DNA from: Mycobacterium sp. Aquia_213
GTDB taxonomy: Bacteria > Actinomycetota > Actinomycetes > Mycobacteriales > Mycobacteriaceae
DNA length: 64,000 bases
Direction of reading: 5' to 3'
NCBI RefSeq assembly: GCF_026625985.1
Contig: NZ_CP113116.1
Location: forward strand, 62,001 to 126,000
Positions within the stretch are counted from its first letter, which is position 1. Every line of letters begins with the position of its first letter. A model generated the notes under the pieces. The model was not told the origin of the DNA. It saw only the letters and a list, made by a program, of their open reading frames with translations, and made no database searches. This document shows, in pieces, positions 50,667-59,055 of the stretch. The translations under genes were made by a program, and so were the position numbers.

Positions 50667-50995
50667 CCGATCCGGGCCAACAGCTCGTCGAACAGGGCGA
50701 TGAATTCGTCCGGGCGCGCCGGGGTGAACGCGGGGCTCGGCCGGGTTCCCGGAACGTCCAGAGTGACCAACGTCGACCGCAAGGGCCGCTGCACGTCCAG
50801 CGGCAGCCAATGGCGCGGGTCCGTCCCGCCCCAGAAGGTGAACCGGGCCGTGAACCAGCCCAGCGGCTGAGCCTTGTAGCCGCGGATCGCGTTCAACGCG
50901 ATGATCTTCGACGTGCCCGAGGGAAAGTGATACCGCTGCAACGTGATCGCTGCCCGATCCAGCTGCACCAGGCCATCGTCGTAGGTGTCGCTCAT
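50663..50995 (-). CDS. Small conserved protein, Rv3819-like
   Basis: A 110-aa soluble protein beginning MSDTYDDGLVQLDRAAITLQRYHFPSGTSKIIALNAIRGYKAQPLGWFTARFTFWGGTDPRHWLPLD. Beta-rich with a possible PH-like barrel (SKIIALNAIRGY). It overlaps the MBL-Rieske gene by 4 nt (ATGA) and the convergent oxidoreductase stop by 4 nt. MTB has Rv3819 (about 111 aa) in the same place. Probably a partner of the enzyme upstream. Confidence 0.85.
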   Translation of the reverse strand: MSDTYDDGLVQLDRAAITLQRYHFPSGTSKIIALNAIRGYKAQPLGWFTARFTFWGGTDPRHWLPLDVQRPLRSTLVTLDVPGTRPSPAFTPARPDEFIALFDELLARIG

Positions 50996-52542
50996 GCCCG
51001 GCGGCTCCGCAGCTCATGACCGCGGGTGGTCAGGCAGCGACCGTTTTCCAGGTTCCACTGCCAGCCGTGCAGGTTGCAGGTCAGCGTGTCGCCCTCGACC
51101 ACACCGAACTTCGACAGGTCGGCCTTGAGATGGGGGCAGCGGCGCTGAATCTCCCAGCCGTTCAGGGTGATCGACGCGGAGTCGTCGTGGGTCTCGGCGA
51201 ACCAGCCGTCGGCGTAGGCGATCCGTTCGTCGGTCAGGCATTTGAAGAATGTGTACAGGTATTCGTTGTAGCCGCCGACCCGCCATGCCTGAAAACGGGT
51301 GGACAAGAAGATGGTGTTGACCCAGTCCGGTTCCTGATCGCGCAACACGGTACGAACTAACTCTGGGGCGATCGCGAAGCCGTAGCGGAACTTCTCATCG
51401 GGAATACGTTCGCGCACAATCCGTTTCGGAAAGTCAAGAATCACGGTCTCGGGACCGATCACCAGCTCAACCGGGTAGCCGATGCCGTCGCATATCTCGT
51501 TGCTTTGCAGCATGATCGGCTCGAACAGCACGCGCAGCGGTTCCAGCAGCGGTTCGCCGGCCGCGGGCGCCCAGCTGGCCCGCTCGGCGGCCAGTACCGG
51601 GGCCATCCGGTCGGCATAGTCGGCGATGTAGGCCGCCTTGCCCGTGGTGAAGATGGCCTCCACGTCGTCGTCGGGCAGCGGATGTCGCAGCGAATTCAAG
51701 GACTTGCCAGTGAAATCGGCGACCGAGCCGGGAATCATCAGCAGGCCGCGGTCGTGCCCGTGGCGGCGCATCTGGTCGAGGAAGACCAGCTGGTCGGGGA
51801 AGATGTTGGCCGGATCGCCGTGGTCGTCGTTGAGGTGGCGCAGTTCGGGGTCCAAAAAACACGGCGGTCCCGCGGACGGCACCACCCAGGTCGCGTCCAC
51901 CTGGGCGATGTACTGGCGGGCGCGATCCATTTGGCGCTGCCGCTTCTGGGTGCCGAACGACTCCTTGGCCCGGGCCGGCATGTCGTAGACCATCGGGTAC
52001 CAGATGGCTCCGGAGTACTGCAGCAGGTGGACATCGATGTGCCCGAACTCGGTTGCCAGCATGTCCAGATCGACCGGCCGGGCGTCGTTCATGTTGAAAA
52101 CCGTTGTCGCGCCGTCGGAGACGACGAGGGCCGAATCGCCGATCGGGCCGTCGGCGGGTGCCCGCAGCGCGATGACCATGACATCGAGGTCGCCCCTGGG
52201 TCCGCTGACTTGGTGCTTGACCGAGTCGCTGGTCTCAAAGAACCGGTGAAACCCTGACTTCTGCAGTTCATTTCGAAGATCCGGGACGGGGAAGTCGGGC
52301 AGCAGTACCACCGCGTCCTTGTTGACGTGATCGCGCAGATGGTTCGCGTCGAAGTGGTCTTTGTGTAGGTGTGAGACATACAGGTAGTCGCAGTCGCCCA
52401 GCGCGTCCCAGTCCAGGGCGGTGTTGTCCGGGAACGGGAACCACGACGCGAAGTAGGCCGGATTCACCCAGGGATCGCACAGAATGCTGCCCGCTTGGGT
52501 GTGGATCAGAAATCCGGCGTGGCCGACGCTCGTGACCTGCAC
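50992..52542 (-). CDS. MBL-fold hydrolase fused to a C-terminal Rieske 2Fe-2S domain, Rv3818-like
   Basis: A 516-aa protein. The metallo-beta-lactamase fold carries HLHKDHFD (H58, H60, D62, H63); its region to about residue 400 includes NDARPVDLDML and DATWVVPSAGPPCFLDPE. The last 50 residues are a Rieske domain: C469-P-H471 and C489-N-L-H492. CMP-N-acetylneuraminate hydroxylase also combines MBL and Rieske domains, but in the reverse order as I recall. GTG 52542 (MQVTSVGHAGFLIH) with AAAGGA upstream reproduces the MTB Rv3818 length of 516; the frame is open to 52809. Substrate unknown; redox chemistry is implied. Confidence 0.9.
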   Translation of the reverse strand: MQVTSVGHAGFLIHTQAGSILCDPWVNPAYFASWFPFPDNTALDWDALGDCDYLYVSHLHKDHFDANHLRDHVNKDAVVLLPDFPVPDLRNELQKSGFHRFFETSDSVKHQVSGPRGDLDVMVIALRAPADGPIGDSALVVSDGATTVFNMNDARPVDLDMLATEFGHIDVHLLQYSGAIWYPMVYDMPARAKESFGTQKRQRQMDRARQYIAQVDATWVVPSAGPPCFLDPELRHLNDDHGDPANIFPDQLVFLDQMRRHGHDRGLLMIPGSVADFTGKSLNSLRHPLPDDDVEAIFTTGKAAYIADYADRMAPVLAAERASWAPAAGEPLLEPLRVLFEPIMLQSNEICDGIGYPVELVIGPETVILDFPKRIVRERIPDEKFRYGFAIAPELVRTVLRDQEPDWVNTIFLSTRFQAWRVGGYNEYLYTFFKCLTDERIAYADGWFAETHDDSASITLNGWEIQRRCPHLKADLSKFGVVEGDTLTCNLHGWQWNLENGRCLTTRGHELRSRRA

Positions 52543-52579
52543 AAATTCCTTTCGAATGGTTCGTGAAATCGTTTCGAGC

Positions 52580-53335
52580 TTAGCGTGAGGCGCCGTCGGA
52601 GGTGGTATCGAAGGCCTGCCACAGCCGGCGGTAGTAGGCGATGCGCGCCGGGTCCGGTTCGACGCCGTAGGCGGCGAAGAACTCGGTCTCCCAATTCCGG
52701 CCGGGATAGTTCCAGCCCAGCGAGAGCGTCGCCACCGCCAGATCGGCCCATCGGTCGGCGACCCCGAGTTCGCCGAGGTCGACGTGTCCGCAACAGTGGC
52801 CGTCGTCATCGATCAGCGTGTTGGGTGCGCATGCGTCGCCGTGACAGACCACCAGCCGATCGACCGGCGGCGGCTCGCCGACCCGTAGCCGGGCGGCCGG
52901 GGACAGCGCGGCCAGCCGGCTCGTCGCCGACCACTCGAAAGGGCATGCGGCCGTCGGCAATCCGTCGTGCAGGCCGCGCAGCCCCGCACCGATCGCGCGC
53001 ACCGCCGTCTCGGGGGCCGCCAGCCACCGGGGGTGCACCGCGGACAGGCCCGGCAGCCCGCGGGTGTGCAGCCAGGCATGGCCGGAGTCGACCCCGAATC
53101 CCAGCACCCGCGGCACCGCCACGTGCCGTGCCGCCCAGCGCAGCCGCCGCACTTCGCCGCCGAAGTCGGTGCCGGCCGCGTTAGCTATCTTGACGAACTC
53201 CCGGCCCCAGGCGCCCGAGCCCAGCCGGAAAGTCACCCCGTCGTCCTCGTTGACCCAGACCGCGCGTACGGGCCGGCCGGCGGCCAAGCGGCCAACGATC
53301 GCGGGCACCGGGGGCTGTGACGGCGGGAAAGTCAC
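52580..53335 (-). CDS. APH-type phosphotransferase, Rv3817-like
   Basis: A 251-aa aminoglycoside-phosphotransferase-fold kinase, same length as MTB Rv3817. The catalytic VCHGDACAPNTLIDD (HGD-x4-N) and GHVDLGELGVADRWADLAVA (DLG-like metal motif) are intact, as is the P-loop-equivalent glycine-rich start. Whether it phosphorylates an antibiotic or a small metabolite is unknown; the lone genomic setting argues for a housekeeping metabolite kinase. It is 37 bp downstream of nothing obvious and divergent from the acyltransferase operon. Confidence 0.9.
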   Translation of the reverse strand: MTFPPSQPPVPAIVGRLAAGRPVRAVWVNEDDGVTFRLGSGAWGREFVKIANAAGTDFGGEVRRLRWAARHVAVPRVLGFGVDSGHAWLHTRGLPGLSAVHPRWLAAPETAVRAIGAGLRGLHDGLPTAACPFEWSATSRLAALSPAARLRVGEPPPVDRLVVCHGDACAPNTLIDDDGHCCGHVDLGELGVADRWADLAVATLSLGWNYPGRNWETEFFAAYGVEPDPARIAYYRRLWQAFDTTSDGASR

Positions 53336-53395
53336 GGGTCACCTCTTTTCACCACTTCAGGCGGCTCACGGCCGGGACCACTAGGCTCAGAAGCT

Positions 53396-54163
53396 GTGGA
53401 ACCGGTATACGGCACTGCGATCCTGCTTGCGCGCACGATCTGGCGCATGCAGGGCCTGAAAATCACCGTCTCCGGTGTCGAGCATCTGCCGGCCAGCGGC
53501 GGCGCTGTCATCGCGATCAATCACACCGGCTACCTCGACTTCACGTTCGCCGGTCTGCCCGCCTACAAGCAGGGCCTGGGTCGCAAGGTGCGGTTCATGG
53601 CCAAGCAAGAGGTGTTCGACGACAAGATCACCGGTCCGATTATGCGCAGCCTGCGCCACATCCCGGTGGATCGGCAAGACGGTGCCGCATCGTATGAAGC
53701 GGCCGTCCGGAATCTCAAGGACGGCGAGCTGGTCGGCGTCTACCCCGAAGCGACCATCAGCCGCAGTTTCGAGATCAAGGAATGCAAGAGCGGTGCGGCG
53801 CGGATGGCCGTGGAGGCCGGGGTGCCCATCGTTCCGCACATCGTCTGGGGTGCGCAGCGGATCTGGACCAAGGGGCACCCGAAAAAGCTCGCGCGCCCGA
53901 AGGTGCCGATCATGGTGCTGGTCGGCGAGCCGATCGAACCGACCCTGGGCGTGCAGGAATTGCGCGGACTGCTGCACTCGCGAATGCAGCATTTGCTGGA
54001 ACGGGCGCAGGAACAGTACGGACCGCACCCCGCCGGCGAGTTCTGGGTGCCGCACAGGTTGGGTGGCGGCGCCCCATCCCTGGCTGACGCCGCCCGCCTC
54101 GACGCCGAGGAGGCAGCCGCGCGGGCAGCACGGCGGGCTCAGGCCGCGGGGGCGCCGGAGTAG
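53396..54163 (+). CDS. PlsC-type 1-acylglycerol-3-phosphate acyltransferase 1 of 3 (Rv3816c-like)
   Basis: A 255-aa acyltransferase. Block I NHTGYLDF (H-x4-D), block II-like KVRFMAKQEVFDDKITGPIMRSLRHIPVDRQ, and block III GVYPEATISRSFEIK. GTG 53396. Such enzymes acylate lysophosphatidate and other lipid acceptors at the membrane. First of three tandem paralogs with short spacing (6 and 21 bp); MTB has Rv3816c, Rv3815c, Rv3814c in the same order. Confidence 0.93.
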   Translation: MEPVYGTAILLARTIWRMQGLKITVSGVEHLPASGGAVIAINHTGYLDFTFAGLPAYKQGLGRKVRFMAKQEVFDDKITGPIMRSLRHIPVDRQDGAASYEAAVRNLKDGELVGVYPEATISRSFEIKECKSGAARMAVEAGVPIVPHIVWGAQRIWTKGHPKKLARPKVPIMVLVGEPIEPTLGVQELRGLLHSRMQHLLERAQEQYGPHPAGEFWVPHRLGGGAPSLADAARLDAEEAAARAARRAQAAGAPE

Positions 54164-54169
54164 CTGCCG

Positions 54170-54919
54170 ATGCCGGAGCCGACCTATCGCACGTTGGAGA
54201 TCTTGTCCCAGTTGGGAGTCTTCGCCACGGGCACCAGGATCAGCTACGGCGGGGTCGAGAACATCCCCGACTGCGGGGGTGCGGTGGTCGCCATCAATCA
54301 CACCAGCTACGTCGACTGGCTGCCGGCCGGGCTGGCCATGCGCCGGCGCGGCCGCCGGCTGCGGTTCATGATCAAGGCCGAGATGCAGCAGGTGAAGGTG
54401 GTCAACTTCCTGATCACGCGCACGCAGACCATCCCGGTGGACCGAAACGCCGGGGCGGGTGCCTATGCGGTGGCCGTGCGGCGGCTTCGCGAGGGGGAGC
54501 TGGTCGGCGTGTATCCGGAGGCCACCATCAGTCGCAGCTTCGAGCTCAAGGAGTTCAAGACGGGCGCTGCCCGGATGGCCCGCGAAGCCGACGTCCCGAT
54601 CGTCCCCGTCATCGTTTGGGGTGCGCAGCGGATCTGGACGAAGGACCATCCCCGACGCATCGGCCGCCACAACGTGCCGATCACCGTGCAGGTCGGCCCG
54701 CCGTTGCACGCCGACGACGACATCGCGCAGACCGACGACGCGTTGCGCGACGCGATGACCAAGCTGCTTCACGAGGCGCAGCAGCAGTATCCCCATCCGG
54801 TCGGCGAGTACTGGGTGCCGAACCGGCTCGGCGGAGGGGCGCCGACGATGGCCGAAGCGGCCCGGATCGAGGCTGACGAGGCCGCGGCGCGAGCAGCCAA
54901 TCGCACTCCGCGCCAGTAG
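54170..54919 (+). CDS. PlsC-type acyltransferase 2 of 3 (Rv3815c-like)
   Basis: A 249-aa paralog with INHTSYVDWLPAG (H-x4-D), IPVDRN, VGVYPEATISRSFELKEFKTGAARMA. Begins six bases after the first copy stops. The residue after His-Thr is Ser-Tyr-Val-Asp-Trp, slightly different from copy 1, which may reflect acceptor preference. Same membrane-lipid pathway. MTB Rv3815c is the match. Confidence 0.93.
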   Translation: MPEPTYRTLEILSQLGVFATGTRISYGGVENIPDCGGAVVAINHTSYVDWLPAGLAMRRRGRRLRFMIKAEMQQVKVVNFLITRTQTIPVDRNAGAGAYAVAVRRLREGELVGVYPEATISRSFELKEFKTGAARMAREADVPIVPVIVWGAQRIWTKDHPRRIGRHNVPITVQVGPPLHADDDIAQTDDALRDAMTKLLHEAQQQYPHPVGEYWVPNRLGGGAPTMAEAARIEADEAAARAANRTPRQ

Positions 54920-54940
54920 CCTTAGAGCGAAGGAGAAGAC

Positions 54941-55726
54941 ATGGCAGAGGGGTTCTACCGGTTCGGGGAATTGATCGTTCCCTCGCTGGTCGCGATGAAC
55001 GGCACCAAGTTCACGTTCCACGGGCTCGAGAACATTCCGCAGCGGGGCGGTGCGCTGATGGCGCAGAACCACACCAGCTACCTGGACTGGCTCCCGTCGC
55101 TGTTCGCCGCGCGGGAACGGGGCCGGCGCATGTACTTCATGATCAAGGCCGAGATGGCCGACGTGAAGGCCGTCGACTACGTGATCAAGCACGCCAGGCT
55201 CATTCCGGTGGACCGCCGCAATGGGCACGACGCTTTCGCGTTGGCGGTGCAGCGACTGCGCGCGGGCGAACTCATCGGAATGCATCCCGAGGCCACCATC
55301 AGCCGCAGTTTCGAACTCAGGGAATTCAAGTCCGGGGCCGCGCGGATGGCTTTGGATGCGCAGGTGCCGATCGTCCCGCTGGTTGTCTGGGGCGCGCACC
55401 GGATTTGGCCCAAGGATCATCCAAAGAAGGTGTTCCGCAACAAGATTCCGATCACGGTGTCGGCCGGACGGCCGATTCCCCCGCACGGCACCGTCGAGCA
55501 GCTCAACGCGACGCTGCGTGCGGCGATGAACGGGTTGCTCTACCGGGTGCAGGAGGAGTATCCGCATCCGGAGGGGGAGTTCTGGGTGCCGCAGCGCCTC
55601 GGCGGCAGCGCGCCGAACCGCGATGACTCCCAGCAGATCCGGCTGGTCGAACTGCAGCAGCGGGCCCAGAAGTACGGGACCGACGGGGTGACCCGCCCGG
55701 GTGACGCGCAAAGCGGACGGCATTGA
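54941..55726 (+). CDS. PlsC-type acyltransferase 3 of 3 (Rv3814c-like)
   Basis: A 261-aa paralog with QNHTSYLDWLPSL, RLIPVDRRNGHDAF and GMHPEATISRSFELREFKSG. A good RBS (AAGGAGAAGAC, 54929-54939) precedes the ATG. It has an extra C-terminal tail (GGSAPNRDDSQQIRLVELQQRAQKYG). The three copies differ mainly in the tail and in the surroundings of the H-x4-D block. MTB Rv3814c is the match. Confidence 0.93.
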   Translation: MAEGFYRFGELIVPSLVAMNGTKFTFHGLENIPQRGGALMAQNHTSYLDWLPSLFAARERGRRMYFMIKAEMADVKAVDYVIKHARLIPVDRRNGHDAFALAVQRLRAGELIGMHPEATISRSFELREFKSGAARMALDAQVPIVPLVVWGAHRIWPKDHPKKVFRNKIPITVSAGRPIPPHGTVEQLNATLRAAMNGLLYRVQEEYPHPEGEFWVPQRLGGSAPNRDDSQQIRLVELQQRAQKYGTDGVTRPGDAQSGRH

Positions 55727-55771
55727 CGAGGGCGACCGGCTGGACGGGCGGATCGCCTGAGTGACGGCTCA

Positions 55772-56599
55772 ATGACGGCGCCGACTTCGCGGCCGGCGCT
55801 CATCGCGTGCGATGTCGACGGCACGTTGTTCGACGACAACGAAACCATCACGCCACGTACTCGTGACGCGGTGTGCGCCGCCGTCGCCGCGGGCGCCAAA
55901 TTCATTGTGGCAACCGGCCGCCCGCCGCGGTGGATACGTCCGATCGTGGAGGAGTTGGGGTTCGCGCCGATGGCCGTCTGCGCCAATGGCGCCGTCATCT
56001 ACGACCCCGCCACCGACCGGGTGGTCTCGTCGCGCACGCTGCCCGTCGACACCCTGGCCGAATTGGCCGAGCTCGCGGCCCGCGTGATTCCGGGTGCCGG
56101 CCTGGCGGTGGAGCGGATCGGTCAAAGCGCCCACGACACCGCGACTCCGCAGTTCGTCAGCTCGCCGGGCTACGAGCACGCGTGGCTGAACCCGGACAAC
56201 ACCGAGGTGTCGATCGAAGACCTACTCAGTGCGCCGGCGATCAAACTGTTGATCCGCCAGGCCGGTGCCCGCAGCGCGGACATGGCCGCCGCGCTTGCCA
56301 AGCACGTCGGCATCGAGGGCGACATCACCTACTCCACCAACAACGGCCTGGTGGAGATCGTGCCGTTGGGAGTCAGCAAGGCCACCGGGATCGCGGAGAT
56401 CGCCAAGCCGCTGGAGATCGTCAGCGGCGAAGTGGTGGCGTTCGGGGACATGCCCAATGACCTGCCGATGCTGCGGTGGGCCGGACACGGGGTGGCCATG
56501 GGCAATGCGCATCCCGAGGTGCTCGCCGTCGCCGACGAGGTCACCGCGCGCAACAGCGACGACGGGGTGGGACGCGTGCTGGAACGATGGTGGGGCTAG
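55772..56599 (+). CDS. HAD-superfamily Cof-type phosphatase, Rv3813c-like
   Basis: A 275-aa HAD hydrolase of the Cof/YbhA type. Nucleophile motif IACDVDGTLFDDNE (D-x-D), motif II IVATGRPPRW, cap domain, and motif III/IV VVAFGDMPNDLPML (GDxxND) with GVAMGNAHPEVLAVAD. Complete catalytic set, so active on a phosphorylated small molecule, often a sugar phosphate. Located after the acyltransferase trio on the same strand; MTB Rv3813c holds the same position. PE_PGRS62 (Rv3812), the next MTB gene, is not found. Confidence 0.94.
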   Translation: MTAPTSRPALIACDVDGTLFDDNETITPRTRDAVCAAVAAGAKFIVATGRPPRWIRPIVEELGFAPMAVCANGAVIYDPATDRVVSSRTLPVDTLAELAELAARVIPGAGLAVERIGQSAHDTATPQFVSSPGYEHAWLNPDNTEVSIEDLLSAPAIKLLIRQAGARSADMAAALAKHVGIEGDITYSTNNGLVEIVPLGVSKATGIAEIAKPLEIVSGEVVAFGDMPNDLPMLRWAGHGVAMGNAHPEVLAVADEVTARNSDDGVGRVLERWWG

Positions 56600-56756
56600 C
56601 CGGCCGCGCCGGTGCGTGATCTCTGCCGAAGCCGTAGCAAATGTGGCAGACTGCCCGCGTGCCCGCCTTTCGGCCCGTTGCCCCTCGTCAGGTGTTCGCT
56701 TGTGCGAAGGGTGAGGCCGCCGCCGCCGGCGAATTGTCCGGGTCGAAGGACCGGTA

Positions 56757-57377
56757 GTGGGGTCCGAAGTTGAGCCGCCGAAGGGCGGCGAGCCCGCGGA
56801 CGACAAGGCGGAGCCGGATAAGCAAACCGGTGGTGATGCCGAGCAATCCGAGAACGAGTACGCGTCCGGCGGCAGTATCGAATTCCAGGATGCGGCGACC
56901 ACGAAGCCGCGCCCGCCCACGCCCGCCGAACAGCGGGCCCGGGCGAAGTACGAAAAAAAGCAGAAGGAGCTCGAAGAGGCGCGCGTCGCGGCGGAGGAGA
57001 AGCGCCGCCGCCAGCGCCGGGTGCTGATGGGCTCCGCGGCCGCCGTCGGTGTGGTGGGCCTGGTGGCCGGCCTCGGATATTGGATGTTGTCGACGCCGAA
57101 CGTCACCGCCCAATGCGTCCAGGAAGACCCCAACGGTCAGCCGGTCATCGTGCCGGACAACTACTGCACCGGTCACACCGAAGGCCTCAACGGCTTCTTC
57201 TTCTACGGCGGGCACCAGTATCACTACTACTACGGCAGCTCGGGGTCGGTGGGTTCCCGGCCGATCGGCGGGTCGACCACCGCGCCCAAGGGCGCCAATA
57301 TCACCACCAAGTCGGGGTCCAGCATTTCGCGCGGCGGTCTGGGCGGCTCGTCGCCCGGGAAGAGCAGCGGCTCGTGA
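56757..57377 (+). CDS. DUF1190 (YgiB/YjfM)-like membrane protein of the polyamine island
   Basis: A 206-aa protein. An acidic disordered start (1-55), a basic coiled coil (RARAKYEKKQKELEEARVAAEEKRRRQRR, about 60-90) and one helix (GSAAAVGVVGLVAGLGYWML, 93-112) precede an exported tail with two cysteines (QCVQEDPNGQPVIVPDNYC) and Tyr/Gly-rich YHYYYGSSGSVGSRPIGGS. E. coli YgiB/YjfM (DUF1190) have a comparable tail and are encoded beside YgiC/YjfC ligases. Start is GTG 56757. The stop overlaps the GTG of the next gene (GTGA), so the two are coupled. Confidence 0.75.
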   Translation: MGSEVEPPKGGEPADDKAEPDKQTGGDAEQSENEYASGGSIEFQDAATTKPRPPTPAEQRARAKYEKKQKELEEARVAAEEKRRRQRRVLMGSAAAVGVVGLVAGLGYWMLSTPNVTAQCVQEDPNGQPVIVPDNYCTGHTEGLNGFFFYGGHQYHYYYGSSGSVGSRPIGGSTTAPKGANITTKSGSSISRGGLGGSSPGKSSGS

Positions 57378-58540
57378 AGCGCGCCAAGCGCAAGCCGCGG
57401 CCGAACTGGCCGTCGATCGTGGAATCGCAAGGCCTGGTGTACGGGACGCCCGCGCGTGACGCCAGGGGCCGCGACCGGCCGTACTGGGACGAATCTGTCT
57501 ACTACGAGTTCGAGATGGACGAGATCCTGGCGCTGGAAGCCGATGTCGAGCTGCTGCATTCGATGTGCCTGAACGCCGTCGAGCAGGTCGTCCTGATGGA
57601 ACGCTACGCGGAATTCGGTCTGCCGGAATGGAGTTGGCAGCCCATCGCAGAATCGTGGCGGCGCAACGACCCACATGTGTATGGCCGCTTCGACTTACGC
57701 TACGACGGGCGACGGCCCGCGGTGCTGCTCGAGTACAACGCCGATACTCCGACGACGCTACTGGAAGCCGCGATCCTGCAATGGTATTGGCTCAAGGACT
57801 GCTTTCCCGACGACGACCAGTGGAACTCATTGCATGAGCAGCTCGTCGACCGCTGGAAGCAGCTGCGGGACCTGCTGCCCAGCGACGAGCTGCACCTGAG
57901 CTGGTCGGGTGTGGAAGCCACCGGCGAAGACCAGATCACGACGACGTATATGCAGGAAACCGCGGCGGAGGCCGGATTTCAGACCGTCGGCCTGACGATC
58001 GAGGACCTCGGCTGGGACTCCGCCCTGGAGCGTTTCGTCGATCTCGAAGAGTCGCAGATTCACGCGGTCTTCAAGCTCTACCCATGGGAATGGGTGCTCG
58101 ACGACGAGTTCGGCAAGCACGTGGTCTCCAGCCTGCCGCAGACGGCGTGGATCGAACCGCTGTGGAAAACCTTGTTGTCCAACAAGGCAATTCTGGGCAT
58201 CTTGTGGGAGATGTACCCGGGGCACCCGAACCTGTTGCCCGCCTACATCGACGATCCGCACGAGCTCACCGAGTACGTCCGCAAACCCAAGCTGGGGCGG
58301 GAAGGCTCGAACATCAGCGTCGTCGGCGCCGGCATGGAGACCGCCACCGGTGGCGTCTACGGCGAAGAGGGGTACGTCTATCAGCTGCTGGACCCGCTGC
58401 CGGAATTCGACGACATGCGTCCCGCCCTGGGTGCGTGGATCGTCGGCGATACCGCGGCCGGTCTCGGCATCCGCGAGACCGCGGGACTGATCACCGACGA
58501 CGGCGCAGCCTTTGTCCCACACCGGATCCCCCAGAAGTGA
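57374..58540 (+). CDS. Glutathionylspermidine-synthase-type ATP-grasp ligase (YgiC/YjfC-like)
   Basis: A 388-aa protein, close to YgiC length (386 aa), of the GspS synthetase family. Conserved blocks: YWDESVYYEFEMDEILALEADV start, YGRFDLRYDGRRPAVLLEYNADTPTTLLEAAILQWYW (ATP and substrate region), TYMQETAAEAGF, FKLYPWEWVLDDEFGKHV, KAILGILWEMYPGHPNLLPAY and KPKLGREGSNISVV (ATP-grasp glycine loop). It lacks the N-terminal CHAP amidase of E. coli Gsp. Such ligases form an amide between a carboxylate and an amine; the neighbouring spermidine synthase suggests spermidine as the amine. Confidence 0.85.
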   Translation: MKRAKRKPRPNWPSIVESQGLVYGTPARDARGRDRPYWDESVYYEFEMDEILALEADVELLHSMCLNAVEQVVLMERYAEFGLPEWSWQPIAESWRRNDPHVYGRFDLRYDGRRPAVLLEYNADTPTTLLEAAILQWYWLKDCFPDDDQWNSLHEQLVDRWKQLRDLLPSDELHLSWSGVEATGEDQITTTYMQETAAEAGFQTVGLTIEDLGWDSALERFVDLEESQIHAVFKLYPWEWVLDDEFGKHVVSSLPQTAWIEPLWKTLLSNKAILGILWEMYPGHPNLLPAYIDDPHELTEYVRKPKLGREGSNISVVGAGMETATGGVYGEEGYVYQLLDPLPEFDDMRPALGAWIVGDTAAGLGIRETAGLITDDGAAFVPHRIPQK

Positions 58541-58571
58541 CTTCTGAGCAAGTGAACGGAGTTGATCATCG

Positions 58572-59042
58572 ATGACACCTTCCATCGTGGCGCTGAATTC
58601 GGGCTATTGGGACGCCGGCTATTGGAATGTGCTCGCGCGTGGCGCGGGCGCGATCATCCTGTACGCGATCGTCGGGCTGGTGCTGATGTTGGTCGGGTTC
58701 TACGCCATCGACCTCACCACGCCGGGGCCGCTGCGCAAGATGGTCGACGTCGGAAAGCCGAACGCGATCATCGTGTCCGCCGCGGGCATGGTGAGCATGG
58801 CGCTCATTGTGGTGCTGGCGATCTATTCGTCGTCCGGAAAGCTGGCCGAAGGGCTGGTGGGGTCGGCGGTCTTCGGGTTGGTGGGCATCATCGCGCAGGT
58901 GGTGATGATGCGGATCGCGACCATGGTGATCGGCATCGACATGGACCGGTTGTTCAACGCCGACGAGTTCAAATACGAGGCGCTGATGGTGGCCGCGTCG
59001 CAGGTGGCGCTGGGCGTCGTGGTGGCGGTCGCGATTCTCTGA
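58572..59042 (+). CDS. DUF350 (YjfL-type) membrane protein
   Basis: A 156-aa protein with four helices (GAGAIILYAIVGLVLMLVGFYAI; IIVSAAGMVSMALIVVLAIYS; GLVGSAVFGLVGIIAQVVMMRIAT; ALMVAASQVALGVVVAVAIL). The GxxVLxxG-type start and the pattern NAIIVSAAGM match DUF350, made of two repeats of a two-helix unit. In E. coli yjfL lies with yjfC and yjfM. It may carry the conjugated product or organise membrane partners. It is 31 bp after the ligase gene on the same strand and convergent with the fusion. Confidence 0.85.
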   Translation: MTPSIVALNSGYWDAGYWNVLARGAGAIILYAIVGLVLMLVGFYAIDLTTPGPLRKMVDVGKPNAIIVSAAGMVSMALIVVLAIYSSSGKLAEGLVGSAVFGLVGIIAQVVMMRIATMVIGIDMDRLFNADEFKYEALMVAASQVALGVVVAVAIL

Positions 59043-59055
59043 CGCGACGGCCGAA

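Noticed and set aside
53387..55723. A 778-codon minus-strand ORF opposite the acyltransferases
   Set aside because: Mirrors the three PlsC genes; contains no domain and three internally repeated blocks that simply reflect the paralogs on the other strand.
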